Of a stretch of DNA of 19,515 bases, positions 1 to 7,255 are shown one piece after another. Source of the stretch: an uncultured Ruminococcus sp. GTDB taxonomy: Bacteria; Bacillota; Clostridia; Oscillospirales; Acutalibacteraceae. The translations under genes and the position numbers were made by a program. Position 1 is the stretch's first letter; each line of letters starts with the position of its first letter. The notes under the pieces are model-generated. The model worked only from the letters and a program-made list of their open reading frames with translations. It searched no databases and was not told the DNA's origin. The DNA is taken from NCBI GenBank assembly GCA_902802975.1, contig CADCOF010000022.1, positions 1 through 19,515 of the forward strand, in the 5' to 3' direction.

Positions 1-42
1 AGCTCCGGTTTGCACCATGTTCCCTCGCCGCTCCAAGGCGAC

Positions 43-103
43 GCAAATTTGTTGATATTGACGAACAATTCAAAATTTGCTCATTTACAGTTTTGATGTA
101 AAT
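43..103. other. Inverted repeats upstream of the thrC promoter
   Basis: GCAAATTT at 43-50 is matched by AAATTTGC at 73-80. Directly after it, ATTTACA (83-89) and TGTAAAT (97-103) form a 7-bp stem with a 7-nt loop. No T-run follows, so this is not a convincing terminator. It may be the end of an upstream transcript or a binding site, and the sequence does not decide between them. Confidence 0.3.
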
Positions 104-124
104 TTCCAAAACTTAAAAAATCCT

Positions 125-153
125 TTGACAAATCCAACATAATAGTGTACAAT
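125..153 (+). promoter_or_regulatory. Sigma-A promoter for thrC
   Basis: TTGACA (125-130) and TACAAT (148-153) are separated by 17 bp, a near-perfect vegetative promoter. Transcription should begin near 160, leaving a leader of about 75 nt before the ATG at 234. That leader is too short for a T-box, and I see no specifier hairpin or antiterminator in it. This promoter also argues against translation starting at the in-frame ATG at 159. Confidence 0.85.
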
Positions 154-233
154 ACATTGTGTGTATTTATTTTTTCGAGACCGTTTTTTACAAAGTATGT
201 ATGCGGTTTAGAAATATGAAAGGGTTGTTTAAA

Positions 234-1739
234 ATGAAGTATAACAGCACTACCGATAAAAACATTGTAGTAACGGCGTCTCAGGCTATTGCAAGAGGTA
301 TTTCCTCGGACGGCGGGCTTTTTGTTCCTGTGGAGATACCACAGTACTCAATCGCCGATATTGAGGCGTTGACAAAGCTTGATTACAGAGGACGCGCAAA
401 GAAGATACTTGCGGATTATCTTGATGATTTTACCGCGGAGGAGATCGATGAGTGTGTTGAAAAGGCGTATACAACGGAGAAATTCGGCTCGGACGATCCT
501 GCTCCGCTTTCATACCAAAAATTTGGCGATATCGATATGAATATCCTGGAGCTTTGGCACGGTCCCACCTCCGCATTTAAGGATATGGCTTTGCAGATTC
601 TTCCGCATTTGCTCACAAAGTCTCTGAAAAAGACAACAGATAAAGACGCCGTTATTCTTGTTGCCACTTCCGGCGATACCGGCAAAGCAGCTCTTGAGGG
701 GTTCAAAGATGTTGACGGTACAAAGATAATGGTATTTTATCCCGTTGACGGCGTAAGCCCCATGCAGAAGCGTCAGATGACAACTCAGGAAGGTGATAAT
801 GTTGCTGTCTGCGCGATTAAAGGTAATTTTGATGATGCACAAACGGGTGTCAAGAGAATCTTTACAGATGATGCACTAATTAAAACGCTTGATGAAAACG
901 GATATCTTTTCTCAAGTGCAAATTCAATTAACTGGGGCAGACTTCTCCCGCAGATTGTTTACTATTTCTCTGCATATGCCAATATGGTGAACGATGGAAA
1001 AATCAAACTCGGCGATAAAGTAAATGTAGCCGTTCCCACAGGCAATTTCGGCAACATTTTGGCGTCTTATTACGCATTCCGTATGGGTCTTCCGATCAAT
1101 AAGTTTATATGCGCTTCAAATTCAAATAATGTTCTTACCGACTTTATTTCAACGGGTACTTACGATAAGAACCGCAGCTTCTACGCTACAATCTCTCCTT
1201 CAATGGATATTCTTGTTTCGTCGAATCTGGAACGTTTCCTTTATCATGTCACAGATGGTGATGACAAGCGCGTTAAGGAATGGATGACTTCACTTAAGAC
1301 AAACGGCGCGTACAGCGTTGGCAGTGATGTTAAAGAGAAGATCACATCTATATTCACCGGCGGTTTCTGCGATGACATAAAAACAAAGGAGATTATCGGA
1401 GAGTTCTTCAATAAGTATGGTTACCTTTGCGATACGCATACTGCTGTAGCTGTCAGCGTATATAAGGATTATGTTGAAACAACAGGCGATAAGACTCCAA
1501 CGATAATCGATTCTACAGCTAGCCCCTATAAGTTTAGTAAGGCTGTTTTGGAATCTGTTGCAGACGGAGATACTCTTCCGGCTGATGAGTTTGAAATGGT
1601 AGATTTGCTTTCAAGTAAGACTTCTACCGACGTTCCAGCACCGCTTGCAGCACTTAAGGACAAGGAAACAAGATTTACAAATGTCTGCGATAAAGAAGAT
1701 ATGGCTCGGTTTGTTCTTAATACTTTGGGTGTAAAATAA
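234..1739 (+). CDS. thrC: Threonine synthase (PLP-dependent)
   Basis: Converts O-phosphohomoserine to threonine and phosphate, the last step of threonine synthesis, in the cytoplasm. The 501-aa product is of the long threonine synthase type. It has the PLP-lysine motif GPTSAFKDMA with the Schiff-base lysine at about K116, and the phosphate-binding SGDTGKAA loop at 146-153. Family knowledge gives the fold as type II PLP enzyme. The start at 234 is chosen because an AAAGGG-type ribosome binding site lies about 9 nt upstream and the family N-terminus matches MKYNST. The in-frame ATG at 159 sits at the predicted transcription start and would add 25 residues unlike the family. No hom or thrB gene is adjacent. 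The TAA stop overlaps the next ATG by one base (TAATG), so the metallophosphoesterase is probably translationally coupled. Confidence 0.95.
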   Translation: MKYNSTTDKNIVVTASQAIARGISSDGGLFVPVEIPQYSIADIEALTKLDYRGRAKKILADYLDDFTAEEIDECVEKAYTTEKFGSDDPAPLSYQKFGDIDMNILELWHGPTSAFKDMALQILPHLLTKSLKKTTDKDAVILVATSGDTGKAALEGFKDVDGTKIMVFYPVDGVSPMQKRQMTTQEGDNVAVCAIKGNFDDAQTGVKRIFTDDALIKTLDENGYLFSSANSINWGRLLPQIVYYFSAYANMVNDGKIKLGDKVNVAVPTGNFGNILASYYAFRMGLPINKFICASNSNNVLTDFISTGTYDKNRSFYATISPSMDILVSSNLERFLYHVTDGDDKRVKEWMTSLKTNGAYSVGSDVKEKITSIFTGGFCDDIKTKEIIGEFFNKYGYLCDTHTAVAVSVYKDYVETTGDKTPTIIDSTASPYKFSKAVLESVADGDTLPADEFEMVDLLSSKTSTDVPAPLAALKDKETRFTNVCDKEDMARFVLNTLGVK

Positions 1740-2455
1740 TGTCGCTCTGGGTTTTGGGCGATACTCATTTGTCGTTCGGTGTTGATAAGCCGATGGATAT
1801 TTTCGGAGGCTGGAGTAATTACGTCGAGCGGCTTGAAAAAAATTGGCGGGAGCTTGTCGATGAAAATGATACGGTGCTGCTTGCCGGCGATATATCATGG
1901 GGAATGACGCTGGAGCAGGCACTTCCGGATTTTCATTTTATTGATAAGCTTCCCGGCAGAAAAATTATCATGAAGGGTAACCACGATTATTGGTGGGGTA
2001 CCGTAGGAAAGATGACACGCTTTCTCAATGATAACAATATTAATACAATATCGTTTTTGTTTAATAATGCTTATCGAGTAGGAAATATTTCGGTTTGCGG
2101 AACAAGAGGCTGGTTCTACGATGCGCATGAGTCTCATGACGAAAAGGTCATAGCGCGGGAGATCGGCAGATTGAAAATGTCATATGAATTGGCAAATACG
2201 CTCGGTGGGGAAGTGGTTGCTTTTTTGCATTATCCCCCCGTGTATGCCGGTAAAGAGTGTCCGGAAATAATGCAGGCACTTCTCGATATTGGGGTAAAAC
2301 GCTGCTATTACGGTCATTTACACGGAAAGCGTAACCATTCGCTGGCGGTTACCGGGTTGTATAAGGGCATAGATTTTTATCTGATATCAGGTGATTATGT
2401 ACAATTCAAGCCTATTCCGGTGACAGAGCCGAATATATTTACAGAAAATTCATAA
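1739..2455 (+). CDS. Metallophosphoesterase, COG1768-like predicted phosphohydrolase
   Basis: A 238-aa calcineurin-like metallophosphoesterase. The metal-binding signature is complete: GDTH (D8, H10), GDISWG (D51), GNHDYWW (N81, H82, D83), HYPP in the C-terminal half and GHLHG near the end. These residues normally bind two divalent metals that activate water to cleave a phosphoester. There is no signal peptide or membrane segment, so it should be cytosolic. Sequence features such as the FGVDKPMDIFGGW stretch match what I recall of the conserved clostridial family of predicted phosphohydrolases (COG1768), whose substrate is not known to me. Its ATG overlaps the thrC stop, so it is co-transcribed with thrC, but a link to threonine metabolism is not established. 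Confidence 0.85.
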   Translation: MSLWVLGDTHLSFGVDKPMDIFGGWSNYVERLEKNWRELVDENDTVLLAGDISWGMTLEQALPDFHFIDKLPGRKIIMKGNHDYWWGTVGKMTRFLNDNNINTISFLFNNAYRVGNISVCGTRGWFYDAHESHDEKVIAREIGRLKMSYELANTLGGEVVAFLHYPPVYAGKECPEIMQALLDIGVKRCYYGHLHGKRNHSLAVTGLYKGIDFYLISGDYVQFKPIPVTEPNIFTENS

Positions 2456-2481
2456 ATTGTATAGATTTATTCTTTGTTTTA

Positions 2482-2490
2482 TGGTATAAT
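2482..2490 (+). promoter_or_regulatory. Extended -10 promoter, probably for tig
   Basis: TGG followed by TATAAT (2485-2490) is a perfect extended -10 element. No good -35 lies at 16-18 bp (TAGATT at 2462-2467), and extended -10 promoters often lack one. Transcription would start near 2497 and give tig a leader of about 390 nt that includes the whole MITE-like element. I found no better promoter between the element and tig. Confidence 0.6.
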
Positions 2491-2593
2491 AAAAAAGATA
2501 CCCGAATATTTTTGAGGGTTGTTCCAAAAGTCGGATTGATCGCAGCTAAAATTTTGCGATTACTGTATTTTCAGATGCATGTCACACACCAAA

Positions 2594-2782
2594 TATAGTA
2601 AACGTCATAAAAAATTCCTATTAAATATTGAGATTAGTTCGGATAGAGTAGTTGTTGTATAGCTCAAAGCTATTAGCTCAAAGTTTAAAGCTTGAAGACC
2701 GGTAGCTTTCGGTAACAACAGCTTTGAGCTTTGAACTTTGAGCTTTGAGCTAAATAGGCTAATTCTAATGTCGTTTACTATA
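2594..2782. mobile_element. MITE-like element with TATAGTAAACG terminal inverted repeats
   Basis: TATAGTAAACG at 2594-2604 is exactly inverted at 2772-2782 (CGTTTACTATA). The similarity continues inward imperfectly, with CCTATT on the left and AATAGG on the right. The element is 189 bp, has no coding capacity, and its core can fold into a long hairpin. Ends beginning with TA fit Tc1/mariner-IS630-type insertion at a TA dinucleotide, so I infer a non-autonomous IS630-type derivative. The family assignment rests on end sequence and architecture only, since no transposase is present in the window. It lies between the likely tig promoter and the tig start codon. Confidence 0.65.
2660..2752. repeat. 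Inverted repeat made of degenerate 7-bp units (TCAAAGC / GCTTTGA)
   Basis: The right arm (2721-2751) reads GCTTTGA, GCTTTGA, ACTTTGA, GCTTTGA, GCT. The left arm (2661-2695) carries the same heptamer inverted and decayed: TCAAAGC, TATTAGC, TCAAAGT, TTAAAGC, TTGAAG. The arms are separated by about 25 nt containing a small ACCG/CGGT stem. The whole block forms the core of the MITE-like element and would fold as a long imperfect hairpin in RNA. Confidence 0.75.
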
Positions 2783-2885
2783 AATGTACTTATGAGGCGG
2801 CGTTGTGAAGAAATCTGAAAGACATATGACTTTTTACAGCAGTCCGATAATGACCGTTTCATTTATAAGAGAGGAATAGAGAAAA

Positions 2886-4169
2886 ATGAATTTGAAAAAT
2901 GTCACAGAGGTTGAAACAAACAGAGTTGAGCTTGAGATAGAGATAGACGCAGAGACGTTTAAAAAGGCTGTCAATAATGTTTACAGAAGACAAGTAAAGG
3001 ATATTAATATCCCCGGTTTCAGAAAGGGTAAGGCTCCCCGCGCCGTTATCGAGAAGATGTATGGCAAAGAGGTATTCTATGAGGACGCAATGAAGGATAT
3101 ATATCCCGATGCGGTTGAAGACGCTGTAAACGAGGCAGGTCTTCGTGCTGTTCCCGACAATGTTGACCTTGAAGTTGTTGAAGTGTCAGAAAATGGATTT
3201 ACGTTTAAGGTGAAGATAACTACATACCCTGTTGTTACAATCGAAAACTACAAGGGCATTGAGATCGAAGTCGTTTCCGATGAAGTTACAGACGAAAAGG
3301 TTGAGGAGAAGATCTTGAGTGAGCGCAGAAAAGCAGGCAGCATCGAGACGATCACTGACAGACCTGTTCAGGACGGCGACACGGCTGTTATCGACTTTGA
3401 AGGCTTCAAGGACGGCGAGCCTTTCGATGGCGGCAAGGGCGAGATGTACAGCCTTGTTATCGGCAGCGGCAGTTTTATCCCCGGTTTCGAGGATCAGCTG
3501 ATCGGTCACAGCACGGACGAAGAGTTTACAATTAACGTAACATTCCCCGAGGAGTACACTGTTCCCGAGCTTGCAGGCGCGCCGGCTGAATTCAAGGTGA
3601 AGATCCACGAGATTAAGGCGCGTGTTCTTCCTGAACTTGACGATGAGTTTGTACAGGACGTAAGCTCGGAATCCGAGACAGTTGAGCAGTACAGAGAAGA
3701 GATTAAGAAGGAGCTCGCCGAGGAGCTTAAGGCACAAAGAGAAACAGATATTTCCAATAAGTGCGCAGACGCTGTTGCAGAACTCGTTTCCGGCGATATT
3801 CCGCAGGCTATGTATACAAACAGAGTTACCGATATGCTCAAAGAGATAGACATGAATATGCGCAGACAGGGTCTTGATCTTGAGACATATTTGAAGTATA
3901 CAGGCATGACAGAGGAACTTCTCCGCGACCAGTATGCCGAGAAGGCAGAGTCACAGGTAAAGCTCAGACTCGGTCTTGAGAAGATCGCAGAGATCGAAAA
4001 TATTGAAGCAACCGAAGAAGATCTCAACGAAGAGTATCAGAAGCTTGCTGATATGTACAGCATGGATGTTGAGGCTGTTAAGAGACTCGTTCCCGCAGAC
4101 GACCTTAAGATGGATGTAAGAGTAGACAAGGCTATGGCTATTGTTAAGGAAAACGCAGTGATCAAGTAA
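2886..4169 (+). CDS. tig: Trigger factor, ribosome-associated chaperone and prolyl isomerase
   Basis: A 427-aa protein of normal trigger-factor length. The N-terminal ribosome-binding domain (about 1-145) contains the signature loop GFRKGKAP at 44-51, which docks on ribosomal protein L23 at the exit tunnel. An FKBP-type peptidyl-prolyl isomerase domain follows (about 150-245), recognisable by DGDTAVIDFEG, the GSGSFIPGFEDQLIG stretch and FPEEY. The acidic helical C-terminal chaperone domain occupies about 250-427. The protein works in the cytoplasm on nascent chains. The start is supported by an AGAGAGGA ribosome binding site about 10 nt upstream. It opens the tig-clpP-clpX-lon order common in Firmicutes, though a DUF1963 gene is inserted before clpP here. 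Its long leader contains a MITE-like element. Confidence 0.96.
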   Translation: MNLKNVTEVETNRVELEIEIDAETFKKAVNNVYRRQVKDINIPGFRKGKAPRAVIEKMYGKEVFYEDAMKDIYPDAVEDAVNEAGLRAVPDNVDLEVVEVSENGFTFKVKITTYPVVTIENYKGIEIEVVSDEVTDEKVEEKILSERRKAGSIETITDRPVQDGDTAVIDFEGFKDGEPFDGGKGEMYSLVIGSGSFIPGFEDQLIGHSTDEEFTINVTFPEEYTVPELAGAPAEFKVKIHEIKARVLPELDDEFVQDVSSESETVEQYREEIKKELAEELKAQRETDISNKCADAVAELVSGDIPQAMYTNRVTDMLKEIDMNMRRQGLDLETYLKYTGMTEELLRDQYAEKAESQVKLRLGLEKIAEIENIEATEEDLNEEYQKLADMYSMDVEAVKRLVPADDLKMDVRVDKAMAIVKENAVIK

Positions 4170-4189
4170 GATCGATATAAGGACACAGA

Positions 4190-4240
4190 GCAGTTAAAAG
4201 GTGCAGCTCGGTAGTAATACCGAATTGCCCTTTTGACTGC
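4190..4240 (+). other. Long structured hairpin with GUAA tetraloop between tig and the DUF1963 gene
   Basis: GCAGTTAAAAGG (4190-4201) pairs with CCTTTTGACTGC (4229-4240), 12 bp including one G-U. Inside it GCA (4203-4205) pairs with TGC (4226-4228), then TCGGTA (4208-4213) with TACCGA (4218-4223), closing a GTAA loop of the GNRA class. A T-rich run comes only about 16 nt later (4257-4262), so it is an atypical terminator. It could equally be a 3'-end stabilising structure for tig mRNA or an element in the leader of the next gene. Confidence 0.6.
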
Positions 4241-4293
4241 GATTATCGGTATTTACTTTTTTCATTAACGTGTGACAGAGAGGACAGACAATT

Positions 4294-5073
4294 ATGATAC
4301 GACCCGAAAAAGATTTAGCCGACTATCTTTATGAGTTGGGCGAAACGGAATATGCCGATATCGTAGTGTCAAGCCGAATGAATGCAATATTGATCGAAAG
4401 AAAAGAATCAGATTCAGTACCTGTTGGAAACAGCAAAATTGGCGGTTATCCCGATCTTCCGCCGGAAATAAGTTATCCTATTATGTCCGGATTTTCTGAA
4501 GGGGATGATCATTACGCAGAAAGCGCAATGCAGCTTGCAGCTCAGATAAATCTTGCAGATATTCCCGCTTATGACAAAGACGATCTTCTTCCTCATACCG
4601 GTATGCTTTATTTTTTCTGGAGCGGAGAAATAATTGATATCAAGCAGAGGGATAGTTTGATACCGGTGCAAAAAGTAATTTACTACAATGGCGATGTTTC
4701 GACATTAAAACGCACACCGCCGAGTATTCCATACTATACAAAGTATTTTACGGAAGTATTTGAGGAATCTGCAATTACTTTCAGTTGCGGTACAGATTAT
4801 GAATGCTTGGGAAATGTGTTGGACTGTGACCAGTATGATGAGATTTCCGAGCTTGCGCCGAATTATGATCTTGACGATCTGTGTTATTCGGATGATAAGA
4901 TCTTCGGTCACCCGTATGGTGCAAACGCACAGCCGCTTAGAGATAATGATCTGCTTTTACTTCAGTTTGATTATCGTGAAGGCTGTCTTTGGTCTTTGTA
5001 TTGGGCTATTTCAAATGACGCATTAAAAAGAAGAGATTTCGAAAAAGTAAAATTTTCATTTGATATGGATTAG
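4294..5073 (+). CDS. DUF1963 / YwqG-family protein of unknown function
   Basis: A 259-aa soluble protein with no signal peptide or membrane segment. It carries hallmark stretches of the DUF1963 (YwqG) family: SKIGGYPDLPPEI near residues 47-59, AAQINLADI near 82-90, LPHTGMLYFFW near 99-109, a YYNGD strand, FGHPYG near 204, LLLLQFDYREG, and the ending LKRRDFEKVKF. The family is widespread in Firmicutes and of unknown biochemical function. Start chosen at ATG 4294 with AGAGAGGA about 9 nt upstream. It sits between tig and clpP, where most Firmicutes have no gene. Whether it is functionally tied to protein quality control is not known. Composition resembles its neighbours. Confidence 0.8.
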   Translation: MIRPEKDLADYLYELGETEYADIVVSSRMNAILIERKESDSVPVGNSKIGGYPDLPPEISYPIMSGFSEGDDHYAESAMQLAAQINLADIPAYDKDDLLPHTGMLYFFWSGEIIDIKQRDSLIPVQKVIYYNGDVSTLKRTPPSIPYYTKYFTEVFEESAITFSCGTDYECLGNVLDCDQYDEISELAPNYDLDDLCYSDDKIFGHPYGANAQPLRDNDLLLLQFDYREGCLWSLYWAISNDALKRRDFEKVKFSFDMD

Positions 5074-5083
5074 TCATATAAAT

Positions 5084-5112
5084 TTCAAATACAAATTCAG
5101 AATAGCTATATA
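5084..5112 (+). promoter_or_regulatory. Possible weak promoter for clpP
   Basis: TTCAAA (5084-5089) and TATATA (5107-5112) stand 17 bp apart, each matching consensus at four of six positions. I see no CIRCE inverted repeat and no tandem GGTCAAA CtsR heptads here. This is a tentative call, and clpP could instead be read from upstream. Confidence 0.3.
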
Positions 5113-5133
5113 TTTAGAAAAGGAAGGATAATT

Positions 5134-5715
5134 ATGGCATTAGTACCTTATGTAGTAGAACAAACAAGCAGGGGAGAGAGATCATACGATATATACTCCC
5201 GCTTGATGAATGACAGAATTGTAATGCTTACAGATGAAGTAAACGATGCGTCTGCAAGCGTAATAGTAGCTCAGCTGCTTTATCTTGAAAGTCAGGATCC
5301 CGATAAAGATATCAGTTTGTATATAAACAGCCCTGGCGGCTCCGTTACTGCCGGTATGTCAATTTATGATACAATGCAGTATATTAAATGTGACGTGTCA
5401 ACAATTTGTATCGGTATGGCAGCATCAATGGGCGCATTTTTGCTTGCAGCCGGCGCAAAGGGTAAAAGAATTTCTTTGCCGAACAGTGAGATTATGATTC
5501 ATCAGCCGTTGGGCGGCGCAAAAGGTCAGGCTACCGAGATCGAGATTGCTGCTAAACATATTCTTCAGACAAAAAAGAAATTGAATACTATTCTTGCAGA
5601 GCGCACCGGCCAGCCATATGAAACTGTTGTTGCCGATACAGAGAGAGATAACTGGATGACTGCCGAAGACGCACTCAAATACGGTCTTATTGATAAGATT
5701 ATCGAGCATAGATAA
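5134..5715 (+). CDS. clpP: ATP-dependent Clp protease proteolytic subunit ClpP
   Basis: A 193-aa serine peptidase that forms the double-heptamer degradation chamber and receives unfolded substrates from ClpX. The catalytic triad is complete: S98 in [10 protein letters not shown]123 in IMIHQPLGG and D172 in ERDNWM. The oxyanion region [11 protein letters not shown] is at 65-75. The C-terminal [16 protein letters not shown] segment is standard for the family, and the length is typical for bacterial ClpP. The ribosome binding site AGGAAGG is about 6 nt before the ATG. The downstream neighbour clpX encodes its unfoldase partner, separated by 75 nt that contain a stem-loop. Confidence 0.97.
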   Translation: MALVPYVVEQTSRGERSYDIYSRLMNDRIVMLTDEVNDASASVIVAQLLYLESQDPDKDISLYINSPGGSVTAGMSIYDTMQYIKCDVSTICIGMAASMGAFLLAAGAKGKRISLPNSEIMIHQPLGGAKGQATEIEIAAKHILQTKKKLNTILAERTGQPYETVVADTERDNWMTAEDALKYGLIDKIIEHR

Positions 5716-5731
5716 TAATTATGAATTAGTG

Positions 5732-5760
5732 TTATTCAGCGTTGACCGTTGCTGAAATAA
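5732..5760 (+). other. Intercistronic stem-loop between clpP and clpX
   Basis: TTATTCAGC (5732-5740) pairs with GCTGAAATAA (5751-5760), with one bulged base and a 10-nt loop. No T-run follows. It may affect processing or relative stability of clpP and clpX messages; that is inference. Confidence 0.4.
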
Positions 5761-5790
5761 TGCAGAGCATTGAAGGGAGCATTTGTTTTC

Positions 5791-7092
5791 ATGCCGAGCA
5801 GAAACAATAATAACAGAAGAGTTACCTGTTCATTCTGCGGAAGAACGCAGGACGAAGTTGCAAGAATGATCGCGGGAAATGACGTATATATTTGCGACAG
5901 CTGTGTAAAGCTTTGCGGGTCGATTCTTGATGAAGAAAAGTCCACAAAAGGCAAAAAAATCGGCAAGGCAAAAGGCGGTGCCCCCGAGATTAATCTGATC
6001 AAGCCAGAGGAAATGAAAAAATACCTCGATGAGTATGTAGTGGGGCAGGACGAGGCGAAAAAGACGCTGTGTGTGGCTGTGTATAATCACTATAAGCGCA
6101 TTATGGCGAGAGACAGCGGCGATGATATCATAGATAAAAGTAACGTTGTGCTGTTGGGACCTACGGGCGTTGGTAAAACGCTGCTTGCGTCAACGCTTGC
6201 CAAGGCACTTGATGTTCCGTTTGCGATTGCAGATGCGACAACTCTCACAGAAGCGGGTTATGTCGGAGAAGATGTTGAGAATATTTTACTGCGCTTGATA
6301 CAGGCTGCTGATAACGATGTTGAGAGAGCAGAGCAGGGAATAATCTACATTGACGAAATAGACAAGATCGGCAGAAAGTCCGAGAATCCGTCCATAACTC
6401 GAGATGTAAGCGGTGAGGGCGTTCAGCAGGCACTTCTAAAAATCGTTGAGGGAACCCAGGCTAATGTTCCGCCTCACGGAGGAAGAAAGCACCCGCAGTC
6501 GGATTATATTAAGATTAATACAAAGAATATTCTGTTTATTTGCGGCGGTGCCTTTGACGGTCTTGAGAAGATTGTGGAAAAGCGCAAAGGTTCTTCATCA
6601 TTAGGTTTCGGAGGCGAGGTACACAGTAAGGAAGAGTTTTTGAAATCAGATTGGATGAGCGATGTTGTGTCTCACGATCTTGTGAAATTCGGACTTATTC
6701 CGGAACTTGTGGGCAGACTTCCTGTTATTGCGTCGCTGCATGGTCTGGATGAAGAGTCGCTTATTTCTATATTGACAGAGCCTAAAAACTCGATTATTTC
6801 TCAGTATAAGCGTCTGTTTGATATGGACGGCATTAAGCTGCGTTTTACAGATGACGCGCTTAAAGCTATTGCCGGAAAGGCTATCAAACAGGAGACAGGC
6901 GCGAGGGGACTTCGTTCCATTATGGAAGGTGTATTGGGTGAGCTGATGTTTACGTCACCGTCTGATGAAACAATCACAAAGATAACAATAACAGCTGACT
7001 GTGTAAATGGACTTGATGTTGCCGATATAGAGCGCGATTTGTCAAAGAGAGTGAAGAATATTGGTGGAGAAAGCAGCGATTCTGCATCGTAA
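5791..7092 (+). CDS. clpX: ATP-dependent unfoldase ClpX, regulatory subunit of ClpXP
   Basis: AAA+ ATPase that recognises tagged or specific substrates, unfolds them and threads them into ClpP. The N-terminal zinc-binding domain has C13-x2-C16 and C35-x2-C38. The AAA+ core shows Walker A GPTGVGKT (123-130), the pore loop GYVG (156-159), Walker B IIYIDE (184-189), the RKH loop (232-234) and sensor 2 GARGLR (370-375). The ClpP-docking loop reads LGF (271-273) in place of the usual IGF, a conservative change. The product is 433 aa. The start at ATG 5791 is preferred because AGGGAG lies 11 nt upstream and MPSRNNNN leads directly into the zinc domain; a TTG at 5770 in the same frame lacks a ribosome binding site. 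A hairpin follows the stop. Confidence 0.96.
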   Translation: MPSRNNNNRRVTCSFCGRTQDEVARMIAGNDVYICDSCVKLCGSILDEEKSTKGKKIGKAKGGAPEINLIKPEEMKKYLDEYVVGQDEAKKTLCVAVYNHYKRIMARDSGDDIIDKSNVVLLGPTGVGKTLLASTLAKALDVPFAIADATTLTEAGYVGEDVENILLRLIQAADNDVERAEQGIIYIDEIDKIGRKSENPSITRDVSGEGVQQALLKIVEGTQANVPPHGGRKHPQSDYIKINTKNILFICGGAFDGLEKIVEKRKGSSSLGFGGEVHSKEEFLKSDWMSDVVSHDLVKFGLIPELVGRLPVIASLHGLDEESLISILTEPKNSIISQYKRLFDMDGIKLRFTDDALKAIAGKAIKQETGARGLRSIMEGVLGELMFTSPSDETITKITITADCVNGLDVADIERDLSKRVKNIGGESSDSAS

Positions 7093-7117
7093 AATATCAT
7101 TTTACTAAAAATCAGAC

Positions 7118-7141
7118 ATACCCGCAGATTATTGCGGGTAT
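7118..7141 (+). terminator. Probable weak intrinsic terminator after clpX
   Basis: ATACCCGCA (7118-7126) and TGCGGGTAT (7133-7141) form a perfect 9-bp GC-rich stem with a 6-nt loop. The following sequence TATTCG has few T residues, so termination may be partial. It separates clpX from lon. Confidence 0.5.
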
Positions 7142-7146
7142 TATTC

Positions 7147-7203
7147 GACACGTCCTTTTTGTTCAATATTTTCTTGTGAGATATGTACAAAATGGGACGT
7201 GTC
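7147..7203. promoter_or_regulatory. Inverted repeat around the probable lon promoter
   Basis: GACACGTCC (7147-7155) is exactly inverted at 7195-7203 (GGACGTGTC). With a 2-nt bulge the pairing extends through TTTTTG (7156-7161) and CAAAAT (7188-7193). The enclosed DNA holds weak promoter-like sequences, TTGTTC (7159-7164) and TATGTA (7182-7187) with 17 bp between them, or an alternative -10 TACAAA at 7186. It could be a two-site operator or an RNA stem in the lon leader. It does not match CIRCE or the CtsR box. Confidence 0.45.
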
Positions 7204-7255
7204 AATGTAGTTTATGTAATATTTACTATATGTTTAATGAAAAGGAGACGAGTAC

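Noticed and set aside
159-233. Upstream in-frame ATG giving thrC 25 extra residues
   Set aside because: It lies at the predicted transcription start of the TTGACA-N17-TACAAT promoter and has no ribosome binding site. The ATG at 234 has one and fits the family N-terminus.
154-233. T-box or threonine attenuator before thrC
   Set aside because: The leader is only about 75 nt and shows no specifier loop, T-box sequence or terminator.
2531-2850. Outer inverted repeat flanking the MITE (TCGGA...TTTCAGAT on the left, ATCTGAAA...TCCGA on the right)
   Set aside because: The matches are 5-8 bases long with unequal spacing on the two sides (about 30 versus 19 nt), so chance is likely.
3186-3737. Long minus-strand open frame inside tig (183 aa)
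   Set aside because: It is fully contained in a confidently identified gene, has no ribosome binding site I can see, and gives no recognisable product. It is a reading-frame shadow.
5074-5133. CIRCE or CtsR operator before clpP
   Set aside because: No TTAGCACTC/GAGTGCTAA inverted repeat and no tandem GGTCAAA heptads are present.
5770-5790. TTG start for clpX
   Set aside because: It overlaps the ribosome binding site used by the ATG at 5791 and would add residues not found in ClpX.
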